DNA of 64,000 nt from Blepharisma stoltei (Eukaryota > Ciliophora > Heterotrichea > Heterotrichida > Blepharismidae), in the NCBI GenBank assembly GCA_914767885.1, contig CAJZBQ010000013.1, positions 310,001-374,000 on the forward strand, in the 5' to 3' direction. The position numbers and the translations under genes were made by a program. The notes below the pieces were generated by a model. It ran no database searches and had not been told where the DNA came from. It saw only the letters and a program-made list of their open reading frames with translations. The first letter of the stretch is position 1. Each line of letters begins with the position of its first letter. Below are positions 21,113 to 35,192 of the stretch, one piece after another.

Positions 21113-22868
21113 TTAGATTGGTAACGTAACTGATTTCTTATTATTAAGCTTCGCCAGAACATAGTAATAGAAGAAGTCTGCGTACAGAATTGATTGTATA
21201 ATACCAGCGAATAGTGAAATATAAGAAATCTCTTCATTGTTCAAAAATCTAGAGATCCAGTTAATGATATAAAGTATATCTTAAGATAAAAACTTCATGA
21301 TAGCAGTAGTAAATAATATAATAAATTATTTATATAAATATATTTTAAATCTGCTTACTCCCCCCCCTCCGTGAGTGAACAAAACCATTAGAAAAATCGC
21401 TATTTTTTGCCCAAAAACCCACCCTCCGTGAGTGAACAAAAATTTTTTTAATAGAAAAATTTTTTATGGAAAAAATTTTGATATATAAGTGATAATTAGT
21501 ATAATGAAATTTAGAGATAATTCTATTTAATTTTATACGAATTGCTTTTTAAAACATAGATTTTACAAATTAAATTAATATTTGCTTTCCAATTTTTGCG
21601 AAGTGGGATTTTTTAAATTTCGAAAAAAAAATATTTTTTATAAAAATTTATATATAATTTTTTTCAAACAAAAAAAATTAACCCGCCTCCGTGAGTGAAC
21701 AAAATTTTTTTGTTCACTCACGGAGGGGGGGAGTTAGAAAATTGGATATGCTTAATGGAAAGGAGATACTCGATAAGCTCCTAAACAAAAAACATAATGC
21801 GACTGTAAATTTTCAACTTCCCTCATCTTGCGTAGCATTTCTAGTTGTGGAATAAAAGCAACAGCTTCAAGGAATATCGAAAAACTCCATAATATTTCCA
21901 TATGAGTAAACTCTGTATTGAAAAATAGTCCAAGGATGAAGCATGGGCCAAGAAGGCGTATCTTCACACGACGACTATTTCATAACGACTATTTTTTTTT
22001 GGCCTATTTTTTTTTTGGCCTATTTTTTTTTTAGGCCTATTTTTTTTGGCCTATTTTGTTGGCCTTTTTTTGACAATTTTTTAACTATTTTTTACTAATA
22101 TTTGGGCATAATTCCATACTAATTGTTTTAATCTAATTTTTAATGTGTTTTAGACGATTTGACCAACGGAAAATGCACCCTTAACAGATTTCTTACTCCA
22201 TGAATACTAATTCATTGCTTTTAAAATCTCGAGAATTTTAGATTTAATTAGGAGTTTTTCACTTAGTTTACTCAATATTAATCGCGTAAGGAAAGGCCTC
22301 TGTTTCTCAATAAGGTTTTAGTCCTCTCAGCAGCTTCATGAATGAGGCTAGGCAAAAAAATAGGCCAAAAAAAATAGGCCAAAAAAAATAGGCCAAAAAA
22401 AAATAGGCCAAAAAAAATAGTCGTTATGAAATAGTCGTCGGGTGAAGGAACCCCAAGAAGGTATTTCCAGTACTCAAAGTTGTCACCTCTGGAGTCATAA
22501 GTTTGCTTGTATATTTTAGCGAACCTCATCAGATATATACTTATTTATAAAAAATAAGTACTTTAAGGCTGTTGGCCAACTCTTTATTTTCTATAATAAG
22601 CATATTTTTAATTAATAGAAGGAATATTTTTTTAAACAAATGGGCTTATCAGATAGCCCGTTAAACATATAAAGGTTATTTTCATTAGTGTGTTGTAAGC
22701 TGACACGTAATATGTAAAGAGGTCCAAATATCGGGCAACAAATACAATGAAATATAACTCTTGGGTTTTGCATGATATTCCAACACAACTCTTGGTCTTT
22801 CTGATTCTGAAAGCCAAGATGAGGAGTGATGCTACATGCAACATATCGCCCATAATCCGGAAAAACAT
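21113..22868 (-). CDS. ERD2: KDEL receptor (ER lumen protein-retaining receptor)
   Basis: Three excisions (21275-21766, 21957-22461 including one target copy, 22534-22653) leave 213 codons, that is 212 aa, the standard length. The start is MFFRIMGDMLH. Family blocks include KTKSCVGISCKTQELYF, ARYLDL, YNTLMK, TYDSRGDNFEYWKYLLGPC, TEFTHMEILWSFSIFLEAVAFIPQL, FCLGAYR and YIINWI. It is a seven-helix Golgi/ER receptor that returns proteins with KDEL-type tails. The exact length and continuous homology make the excision junctions secure, including one that lacks TA. Confidence 0.95.
21275..21766 (-). other. Composite IES, 492 bp, in KDEL receptor, containing a nested MITE
   Basis: TA copies at 21275-21276 and 21767-21768. 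Removal joins GAYRV to LYIINWISRF. Subtracting the nested MITE (379 bp) leaves a host IES of 113 bp, a common size here. Removing only the MITE leaves stops, so the outer boundaries are the functional ones. Confidence 0.78.
21356..21736 (-). mobile_element. MITE family 1 nested in an older IES
   Basis: 379 bp plus duplicated TTA (21355-21357 and 21734-21736), reverse orientation, with the four CCGTGAGTGAAC-type motifs all intact. Confidence 0.92.
21948..22461 (-). mobile_element. Long-TIR element with 9-bp target duplication, as IES in KDEL receptor
   Basis: 496 bp (21957-22452) flanked by CCAAGAAGG at 21948-21956 and 22453-22461. The arms are inverted over about 100 bp: TTCACACGACGACTATTTCA outside, then units of TAGGCCAAAAAAAA. 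The layout (long TIRs, 9-bp duplication) is like Mutator-type elements. No ORF. Removing the insert with one 9-bp copy gives NFEYWKYLLG-PCFILG. Neither junction has a usable TA. Confidence 0.88.
22534..22653 (-). other. IES, 120 bp, in KDEL receptor
   Basis: Flanked by the direct repeat ATCAGATA, with TA at 22534-22535 and 22654-22655. Removal joins FICLTGY to LMRFAKIYKQTYD. Confidence 0.82.
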
Positions 22869-22882
22869 CTTTTATAAACCAT

Positions 22883-23051
22883 TATAGCCCAAGCCTCCTC
22901 TAGGCTCGGCTATCCTGACTTCTCTCAAGTCCTCCAGACGATAAGCCCATTTATTATTGGAGATTTGCCATCTGAAGAGTTGGTAAACCAACTCCAAATT
23001 GATGTCGAGAGATATCGGGATAGCCTGAGCCAAAAGGAGGCTTGGGCTATA
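22883..23051. mobile_element. Short TIR element upstream of the KDEL receptor gene
   Basis: About 169 bp with imperfect inverted ends TATAGCCCAAGCCTCC and GGAGGCTTGGGCTATA, extended by GGCTATCC-type inner arms. TA lies at both ends. It is 15 bp upstream of the KDEL receptor start, so it may be intergenic or an IES in the 5' region. Confidence 0.65.
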
Positions 23052-23468
23052 GCGATTATTAAAATTTTAGAAGCCTTTTAAAACACTATGGCAGGATTAA
23101 TCGTTTACATTGTTATTTATACTTTTGAGGGATTTTAAATAGAAAATATAATATTGTATAGAGGAAATAGATAGCAATAAAATTAAATTAACTGAAAGAA
23201 AAAATCTTTAATTTTTAATTTTTTATAATTTAGTTTAGAAAATTTCTGCAATAAAAATTTCAAAGGTAATTTAGAATTAAGGCTTCTACTATGGCATGCA
23301 CTTAGATCTAAATAAATTTTATTTTAATAAATTAAATCTATACAATTTTTAATTATTCAATTAGGAGATGAAACAATGCTATCATAAATTCGCCGTAATT
23401 TTATTAATTGAGCAAAGATATCTGTAAAATTTTTTATGCTATTAATTTTCATAATTTATTAAACAGTT
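23052..23468. other. AT-rich intergenic region
   Basis: About 415 bp between divergent KDEL receptor (-) and MYCBP-like (+) genes; presumably promoters. No repeat seen. Confidence 0.5.
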
Positions 23469-24578
23469 ATGGAGGACAGCAAAGTTGATAAATCTCTTAC
23501 TCTTCAAGCTATGAAAAGAGACAAGAAACAAAGAGAATTTCGAGAATACCTTGCTGATAAAGGAATTGTGCTTGCAATGGTTAAATGTATTTTTTACCTT
23601 AGTTCTCTTAGCTCACGGAGGGGGTTAATTTTTTTTTTAAAAAAAAAATATATATAAACTTTATAGAATTTTTTTTTTCGAAATTTTAAAAAAATCCCAC
23701 TTCGCAAAAATTGGAAAGCAAATATTAATTTAAAATTTAAGTTTAAGACGAAATTTCTTTAAAATTAAACAGAATTAGCTAGAGATTTCATTATATTAAT
23801 TATCACTTATATATCAATTTTTTTTTCCATAAAACATTTTTCTATTAAAAAAATTTTTGTTCACTCACGGAGGGGTGGGTTTTTAGGCAAAAAAATAGGG
23901 ATTTTTCTAATGGTTTTGTTCGCTCACTGAGGGGGAGTTAGCTTGAAGCAATCAGATAACCCACCAAATTCCCCTGCTGAATACATTCAGCAATACTTTG
24001 GTGTTTATAAAGATCCAATGTGGGACATCGTTGATAATATGAAAGCTGATATAGAAGGTATGAAAACTTCTATAGAAAATAAACTAAACGAAATTCAAAA
24101 CCTCAAAAACGAAATTACCAAGGCAAAACGATCAAAACTTGTAAGAGAAACTTTTGCAGCGCTTGGCCCAGATGCTCAAGGTATTTTAAACTTTTAATGG
24201 AGAATAGTACAAAAAATATTAAATTATCTTTATCTTTTCTATGAAAATTAGGTATTAGCGGCTCAGAGTATTTTATATATTTTATTGAGAGAAATATCGA
24301 CAAAAGTTTTAGTTCAAAAACTAAGTGGCCAGCCAAGGTTTGATACAGACTTAAAATTGAACCAAATGAACTTTGTCAATTTTATTATGGAGCATTTGAT
24401 TTCTGGAGCAAATGAAGATGAAAAAGAAAGGTTCTGGACAATGTGCTTTTTACCGTTTAGAGAAATTGGAACTCTTGGAGAGGATGGGAAACCTAAGCCA
24501 GCTCCTTTTGTGGGAAGATTAGATGACCCTTCATATGTGCGTATTTTAGAAAAAATAAGATCCTATGTTCTTAAATAA
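23469..24578 (+). CDS. MYCBP (AMY-1)-like protein with C-terminal extension
   Basis: Removing MITE 23600-23938 and IES 24187-24252 leaves 235 codons (234 aa). Residues about 20-100 match c-Myc-binding protein AMY-1: QREFREYLADKGIVLAMVK, then N-SPAEYIQQYFG and a coiled coil (ADIEGMKTSIENKLNEIQNLK). MYCBP is about 100 aa and in ciliated cells binds A-kinase anchors. Here the frame continues into about 110 residues (STKVLVQKLSGQPRFD...GKPKPAPFVGRLDD) that I do not recognise. That extension depends on the 66-bp IES call; without it the protein ends at LNF*. Confidence 0.8.
23600..23940 (+). mobile_element. MITE family 1, left-truncated, as IES in MYCBP-like gene
   Basis: 339 bp plus TTA duplication (23599-23601 and 23938-23940). 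The outer arm of the left hairpin is missing; the rest aligns with the family to GGGGGAGTTA. Removal restores FYLS-LKQSDNPP. Confidence 0.85.
24187..24252 (+). other. IES, 66 bp (candidate)
   Basis: TA copies at 24187-24188 and 24253-24254. It contains the TAA that would end the MYCBP domain. Removal joins AQGIL to LAAQSILYILL in phase. Confidence 0.6.
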
Positions 24579-24708
24579 TCATTTGGCTTAGAAATTTAAT
24601 ATGATTTATTCAGAGCTAATATATTAACACTGCTCGTTAGGTTTTAATTCATTAGTAAATAAGAATAAGTCTTTAAAGTTTAATTAGTTCCAATTTAAAA
24701 TATCTTTG

Positions 24709-25984
24709 CTAATTATGAGACTTCCTTACTGCTCTCATTATATTCCCATTATTTTTAATAAGTGTAGGCTTTAAGCTTGGATTACTGTAATTTCTAATAT
24801 GTTTTGTCTGATTGATGACCCTTTTAATTTTATCGTGATATTTTTCAATATTCTCTGTCTCCTCAATCAAATTTTGTCTAGATGTTTCAATAAATTTGCT
24901 TATTGGTGTAATTTCAGGCATACTTGTGCTTCTATACATAAATCTCCTGCTTGATATTTTTTCATCAATACTTGAATCTTTTAGCTCGTCCATCATTTTT
25001 TCATTATTTTTCTCAAAATTTGTCTCTTCTCTTTCAAAAACTCTAGGCAGCTTTATTCCTTTAATCCTTATTTTTTCTAATTTTTTGGCCAATTCTTTAG
25101 ATTGTATTGATTTATTCCAAGACTCAGTCAACATTTCTTTATGAAACTTTTTCGTCTCTAGCATTCTTATTTTTTGATTATCTAGCTCATTATTTGCATC
25201 AGAAATAATTTTATTCTCTAATTTTAGATTTTCCTGCTTCTGATACTCATGATTTTTTGCTTGGAATTCCATTTGCTCGTCGAGATCTTTTTTAAAGTAT
25301 TTTTGTAAAGACAGTTCTCGTTTTCTTTTTTCTTTTTTAGGTGTTTCAGGGATGTTTGGGTATCCGTGGAAATTTTCAGAGATCCCTGGCTTTAAAAATT
25401 CAAGTTTTAAACATTTTTGCTTGGCTTCTTTTTCTTCAATTTGTCGCTGCAAAAATGCAGCGTGTTGTTTTTTCCGTTTAAGTCTTTCGGCTTGTTTAAG
25501 TTTATCTTTTTCAACTTCATCCTGAAGATATTTTAAATGTTCATGAATATTTTCCTTTAAAAAAGGCTTTCGATATTATTAATTAATAATTATTTGGTTT
25601 AAGTTTCTAGTATTATTCTTATTTGCTTGGTGTATTTTTTTAAAATTAATTTCTTTGAGTTCTTGCTCGTGGATGCTTCTGTTAAGCTCATTTAACAATT
25701 TTTGATATGCTAAATTGTGACTTGAATCGCTTGGACTGATTGAAAGTCTTGGCCGTGACGTAGATATTGATGGAAGAGTATATAGAAATTTCCCATAGAT
25801 GGCGCTGTTTGCCCTTGATTTGCCCATGAGAAAAATTTTTTGGTTTTGACCAAACCATATGGGACTGGTCGAACCAAAAAATTTCTCCAGTGGGCAAATC
25901 AAGGGCAAACAGCGCCATCTATGGGAAATTTCTTTAGTCGCTTTTTGGAATTTCGTTAAATTTTAGGAGTTCTTCTTTGATCAT
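24709..25984 (-). CDS. Coiled-coil protein, unknown
   Basis: With IESs 25558-25599 and 25781-25934 removed the CDS is 360 codons (359 aa), starting MIKEELLKFNE. It is rich in Lys, Glu and Gln with long helical heptads (LKYLQDEVEKDKLKQAERLKRKKQ; KKFHKEMLTESWNKS) and a Ser-rich N-terminal segment (SISTSRPRLSISPSDSS). No family is recognised; it could be cytoskeletal. Convergent with MYCBP-like and head-to-head with mitochondrial Hsp70 across about 390 bp. Confidence 0.72.
25558..25599 (-). other. Very short IES, 42 bp (candidate)
   Basis: Flanked by TTAAA repeats with TA at 25558-25559 and 25600-25601. It holds two in-frame stops (TAATAA). Removal joins NNTRNL to KENIHEHLKYLQ. Confidence 0.58.
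25781..25934 (-). mobile_element. Foldback element (family 4) as IES, 154 bp
   Basis: TA copies at 25781-25782 and 25935-25936. Arms of about 42 bp are perfectly inverted (TTTCCCATAGATGGCGCTGT...), then imperfectly to a small loop. Its start resembles the foldback elements at 19825 and 57391. Removal joins IPKSD to YTLPSIS. Confidence 0.87.
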
Positions 25985-29563
<3,579 letters not shown>

Positions 29564-29672
29564 ACATATTTAATTTTAAATAAAATCAAAAATAAAAAAA
29601 TTGTTTTTGTTTATTCTTTATCATAGCTTGCTAATTGCAAAATTTTATTTTATTTTTTTCCTATTTTTTGGC

Positions 29673-32532
29673 TTATCCTTTAAATATCTGTTTAAGTATT
29701 TCTTTTGAGTTTCCAGCTCTTGTCAATTCTTCTAGCTTGCTATGAGCCCAGGAAAAGAGTTTTAAAACTTCCTGTATCCTATATGAAGATCTTGTTGTAT
29801 TATTTTCTAGATTAATCGGGTCAATTGTAACTGTGATTTCATAATTGTTTTCTTGCAGGCTGTAAAATGCGCTAAATAAAATTTACCCTCCGTTGATGAC
29901 ATTAATTCCTGTTTTCTTTGGATCGAATTTATGCAATTTAAATTAAATTATTATTTTTTTAATTTATAAATTTTTGTTTTTTTAATTTAGCTTTCTTAGT
30001 GTATTTCCAAAGAAATCGAGAAATCCTAGCAAAGTTTCCCCTAAATCTTCTTTCAACCCTGAGCTATTCATATATGCAGCAATCCACAGCGTCAAACTAT
30101 AAGAACTCAAACCTCCTGAATATTAGTTTACCATGATAAAGTGAGTTTAATGAATGGGAATATAGCAATTTCTTCAAAACAAGCGCAATTTCTCTGAAAT
30201 GTGGATAATTTCCTACAAGACTTTGTGTCATCATAAGTGAAGACAGCCCTAAATGAGTCCCCATATTTGTATCATAGGAATCATCAAAAGTGACATCGAC
30301 CATTATTCTCCCTTCTTCTTGGTCTTCGCATAAATATTTAGGGTTTACTTCAAGTTTTACAACTGGAATAGTCGCCGTTGTAATGGCTGTGCATTTAGAA
30401 ACCCAAGGGGTATACATAAGAGATTCTCCAAGCTGTGCACATGCTTGCTGGATACTTGCTCTGTCAAATAAGCCTACATTTGTGATGGCTAGGTCAATAT
30501 CGCTATCATCTAAGGCTAATCCACTTCCATATGACCCAAAAAGCTGAACAGTGGCAACTGGGAACATTTTTCATGCCCATTCATTGAGGTTATTCATTAA
30601 GGTATAAATGACTGGGGATTTCGCGTTGGTGAATTTTGTGATTTCTTTGCCGAATTTTATGATTTCTTGGTGGAGTTTGTGTTTTACTTTGGGGCTGATG
30701 CAAGAAGAAGTAAGAGGAGGGAACTCAATGTCGCTGGAAAGAGTGGCTGATTGAGCCGTGGTTGTTGGAGATTGCCATTGGAAATTCTTCTTAGGAGATT
30801 GCTGCTTGTTTTTGGGGGAAGATTTATTGTATTTGTTTTCGGAAGACTGACAATTAGGTTTTGTAGTATTAGGTCGCTTGTGGTTATTTTTTTTGTATTT
30901 TGGTTGCTGCTGTTTCTTAGCTTTTTTCTTATGGATTTCAACTCTTTTAAACTCTTCTTTTTGTGATTCATCCATGTGGGCCTCTTTGAATTCAAGAGGC
31001 TCATCGGTAACCTGTGTATCTTCTGAATCATTTGAAGCAGAATTCGAATTTAATTCAATTTTTTGGATTTGTGCGTATAAAGTCTCCATAATATTTTCCA
31101 AAAGATTTTTCACTACTTCAGATTCTTCGTCTTCTCTATCACTTTTCTCAGCCTTTTCTGCTTGCTCTGTTTGCTCTATTGTCTGAGCATTTTGCTGCTG
31201 CTTAGCCTTATTATGTTTTTTCTTTTTTTTCTTTTTCTTCTTGTTTTCATCACTTTTTTTCCCTTTGACTGTTTGGTTTTCTTCTAATTTAAGCAAATCT
31301 TCAGCATTTTTTTCTGTTAAAGCACTTTTTATGCGAAGCAAAACTTTTCTTGTGACGATGTCTAGATAAGTGACAGCTCTGTCAAGAGGTGAACTTGATA
31401 AAAATTCAATAAATTTCTCTGGAGTGTCTGACTGAAGCTTTTGAATAATAATTTCTACGCTTTTAGCAGTTTGATAGTACTGGATTTTATTTCTCAATGC
31501 ATTTATATGAAATCCTCCCATAAGAGGATTGCAATATGCAAAAATCCCAGTTGCCATTGAATTAAAATATGGGAATCTTGCAATCTGCGGATAAGCCCAC
31601 GTATTAATTTGGTCTTTGCTTAAATTAGCTAGCTCTGATTTTACTGCAACAAAAATTTTTGTAAGCTCATCTATTTCCCCTACAACAGAAAATTTAGTTT
31701 TGTCATTTAGCTGCCCAATAAACTCAGTAAGTCTCAGTTGATTTTGCTGGCTGTCTTCTCCTACAGCTTCCTCAGCAACAAAATTTTGGGTTTCTCCTTG
31801 TTTTCTAGGATCAAGGCCATTAAGCATCCAATATTTCATTCAAATTGCCCTTTCAAAGCCCGCAGAAACCCACGATGCTAAAGAGTTATAAGAAGTGGAA
31901 GAAAACCAAGATGGATATTCCCACATTCATCTTTTCAAAGAGCTATCTCAAAAGCAGCGGCAAGGGACGATAAATGCTTGTTTATTTGATATAGACTTAA
32001 TAAGATCGATTAGTTTTTCTGGGTATTTGGCCATTTCTGGGTCTACAGTCAGAGTGTCTAAATATTCTTCTGTGTCCGTAAGCCGAATAATCTGTTCGAA
32101 ATTTTTTTCAGCCTGGAATTTTGGATCTGTATATGAATAGCCTTCAAATGGTTTTCTGCGAAACAAAAAATGATCTTCTGTGATTTCTTGATCATATTGT
32201 TTTGGTATATTATCAACCATTGCAAATTCATAATCTCCTTCGGTGAGCTTTTTTATATACATTTGACGGATAAAAGTAGAAGTGAAGCTATTTTGAAGAG
32301 AAAGAACATTAAGTCTAGATGGGACAGCCAGTGAGCAAAATCATGATAGCATGCAGGCAGATAGCTCTAAATCGTCTTCAGACTGGCTTGCAGATTTGCT
32401 TATTTCTAAAAGGTGGCTTTTCTTTATTCGCCTTTTTCTTGAAATTTGTGAAGGGGCTGTGGAATTTATGTGTAAGCTGTCAGATAAGGCCTTGATGATG
32501 GAATTTGTATCTGGGCTATACATAGTCACCAT
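29673..32532 (-). CDS. Non-canonical poly(A)/poly(U) polymerase (Trf4/TUTase-like)
   Basis: Introns 29872-29886 and 30116-30131 and IES 29930-30001 removed, the CDS is 919 codons (918 aa). The nucleotidyltransferase core has VQLFGSYGSGLALDDSDIDLAI, with the GS motif and the first two catalytic acids; VDVTFDDS probably holds the third. The PAP-associated domain follows: HGGLSSYSLTLW, then FFGNKFDPKKTGINVINGG. A long N-terminal half (residues 1-600) is basic and low-complexity, with Lys-rich and Gln-rich stretches. Family members add A or U tails to RNA for decay or silencing, nuclear or cytoplasmic. Three TGA codons join the N-terminal segments as Trp. Confidence 0.9.
29872..29886 (-). other. 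15-nt intron
   Basis: GTAAATTTTATTTAG in gene orientation; splicing gives NVINGG-AFYSLQ. Confidence 0.88.
29930..30001 (-). other. IES, 72 bp, in Trf4-like gene
   Basis: TA copies at 29930-29931 and 30002-30003. Removal joins LDFFGN to KFDPKKTGINV, the conserved PAP-associated block. Confidence 0.85.
30116..30131 (-). other. 16-nt intron
   Basis: GTAAACTAATATTCAG in gene orientation; splicing gives LYHG-GLSSYSLTLW. Confidence 0.88.
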
Positions 32533-33196
32533 TAATTTTACCAATATTCACTTCTAGACGTGAAAGATTATTCTTATATTGTTGGAATCTGGGTAGCTGG
32601 TGGATGATAAATAAGTTAGATAAAAAGGATTAATATTATGAAAGTCTCGGATAAATTTTTATCATGTGGGTCGTTTCTTATAGAGGGAAGTTTAGTATTT
32701 GAATATAAATAATTCAGATTTGGCAGTAATTATGGTTGCTTATTTTGTCTAAGAACTTTTTAAATAAAGAAAATTTGTTTTTGATATTTATGGAGATTTT
32801 TCTTAACTATCTGATCACCTCCAAAATGTGTGATTTAAAAACATTGTTTTTCAAGATTTTTTAAAACAGAAAATTAAGTCATTAGACAAATGCTTTGAAT
32901 ATATTCGCTTCCTAAGCAATTAATTCAATGTTGTTGGCTTCATTAAAATCCACATTTAATCTAAAATCAAGAATTGCTTAGCAATAACGATCATTATATC
33001 GCAGATATAGAAAATTTTGAACTAGGCATTTCTAGCTATGAAAAGTTATATGAAAATTAATCCTTAAAGATTGCTTCTGTATATAACTATACAAAATAGC
33101 TTGATTGACATGAAGAATAGTTTAATTTGAAGCATATCATAATCATATGAGTTTGATTTAATATATACATCATATATTTTTAATTACTAGATTAAG
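32533..33196. other. AT-rich intergenic region, about 660 bp
   Basis: Between the Trf4-like start and the downstream gene's stop, both reverse. No coding frame, repeat or motif that I can support. Confidence 0.5.
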
Positions 33197-34876
33197 CTAA
33201 TCCAATATAACTCTATGCCAATCTAAAGTAGGAATTCCTTTGAATTTTGAAGGACCATACACATCTGATAACTTCGTTGTTCCAGTCTTAGTCGGAGTCG
33301 GCAATAAATCTCCAGACAAAAGTTTGTAAAGTTGAACATAATGACTAGGGTAAATTAAGTCCCCAAATTTGCTGCAAGACCCTAAATAGCTTGACATTCT
33401 ATGCCCAAACCCTTCATGTGATGGCTCATTTACATTTGCATATTTACTTACTCCCCCCCCTCCGTGAGCGAACAAAAAAATTTTGTTCGCTCACGGAGGG
33501 GGGTTTAATTTTTTTTTAAAAAAAAATTTATATATAAATTTTTATAAAAAATTTTTTTTCGAAATTTAAAAAAATCCCTAATTTGCAAAAATTGGGAAGC
33601 AAATATTAATTTAATTTGCAAAATTTATGTTTTAAAACGCAATTTGTTTAAAATTAAACAGAATTAGCTCTAGATTTCATTATACTAATTATCACTTATA
33701 TATCAAAATTTTTTTCCATTAAAATTTTTTCTATTAAAAAAAATTTTTGTTCACTCACGGAGGGTGGGTTTTTTTGGTCAAAAAATGGCGATTTTTCTAA
33801 TGGTTTTGTTCGCTCACGGAGGGGGGGGGGGAGTTAGTGTTTCAACAATTTCTTTCCAGGTCATTACTTCAGGTCCTGCCAATTCTGCAGCTTCTCCTGC
33901 TTTAAGTTCTTTAAATGCTTTCAGCACATCAGCTTCATGAACTGGCTGGAATTTGCTGGATCCTTCTTTTGCTGTCACAATTGTCTGTGAGTTAGCTAGT
34001 GATTCAAGCGCTTTATGAATCACTAAGGATGTGCAGTTCTCTCCAAATATTAAATTGGTTCTCAAAATAGAAAATTCAGGTATCAGCAGTCTAACCTTAT
34101 TAATAGTTTCTTGAATCAAAGCTTCTGGATTGCCATCAAGATCATTTAATTGGTCAAGTTCATGAGGCCCAACCCATATGAATTTTTTGATTCCTGCATT
34201 TTTTGCATAACCTGCAGCTTTTTCAAGATAAAAGTTTTTCCCAAAAGCTAATTTAAAATAGTCATGAGTGACCACAATTACATCTTTAGAGCCTTCAATG
34301 CACTGACGGAGATTTAATGAATAATGAAGTGGATGTTTTGTTATCTTGTCACCAATTTCTTCTTGCAGAGCATAAACTGATTTGCGGTAAGGGTACATAT
34401 CAGCAAGACGTATTTCAGAATATTCTCCTGCTAAGGCTCGGATAAGATATCTTCCTAACTCCCCCCCCCCCTCCGTGAGCGAACAAAACCATTAGAAAAA
34501 TCGCCATTTTTTGACCAAAAACCCACCCTCCGTGAGTGAACAAAAATTTTTTTAATAGAAAAAATTTTTAATGGAAAAAATTTTGATATATAAGTGATAA
34601 TTAGTATAATGAAATCTAGAGCTAATTCTGTTTAATTTTAAACAAATTGCGTTTTTAAAACATAAATTTTGCAAATTAAATTAATATTTGCTTCCCAATT
34701 TTTGCAAATTAGGATTTTTTTAAATTTCGAAAAAAATATTTTTTATAAAATTTATATATAAATTTTTTTAAAAAAAAAAATTAACCCCCCTCCGTGAGCG
34801 AACAAAATTTTTTTGTTCGCTCACGGAGGGGGGGGGGGAGTAAGAAGTTTGCTCCTCCAATCACTGTCAATGCCAT
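33197..34876 (-). CDS. NAD(P)-binding Rossmann protein (extended SDR / NmrA-like)
   Basis: Two MITE IESs (33449-33834, 34456-34840) removed, the CDS is 303 codons (302 aa), starting MALTVIGGANF-LGRYLIRALAG, a Rossmann G-x-x-x-x-G loop split by the first-codon-side MITE. KDVIVVTHDY, KKFIWVGPHELDQ and FSILRTNLIFGENC follow the extended/atypical SDR order (complex I NDUFA9 or NmrA type) without an obvious YxxxK catalytic pair. The C-terminal AGPEVMTWKEIVETL is also typical of this group. It may be a redox sensor or a complex-I subunit rather than an enzyme. Confidence 0.8.
33449..33836 (+). mobile_element. MITE family 1 as IES
   Basis: 386 bp plus TTA duplication (33448-33450 and 33834-33836). 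Full family structure; removal joins IVETL to SKYANVNEPS. Confidence 0.93.
34456..34843 (-). mobile_element. MITE family 1, reverse, as IES
   Basis: 385 bp plus TAA duplication (34456-34458 and 34841-34843). Removal joins IGGANFL to GRYLIRAL. Confidence 0.93.
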
Positions 34877-35192
34877 TTTTATGGCTTTGAGGATTCTTAT
34901 AAAAATTGAAAATTTAATTGTTCATGATCAGGCTATTATTCTATTGTGGAGGAGCTTTTTATTTTATGATTTTAATGAATAAAATATATACTAGCATTAT
35001 GAGACTGCTTGGCTTTTACAATTAATTAATGCTAATTTAAATATCATAATAAGCGCATAATATAATTAAAGAAACAGTTTATCTGTATTTAATTAATTTT
35101 GATCCTAAAAGGAATAAGTTCTTATCAATTGAAAATGAATAGAGGAAAATTTGAAAATCCATTTTATTACACATGGTAATTAGAATTTATAT
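34877..35192. other. AT-rich intergenic region
   Basis: About 315 bp between two reverse genes; nothing recognised. Confidence 0.5.

Noticed and set aside
21970-22430. GGCCTATTTTTTTT runs as a simple satellite
   Set aside because: They form the inverted arms of one element with a 9-bp target duplication.
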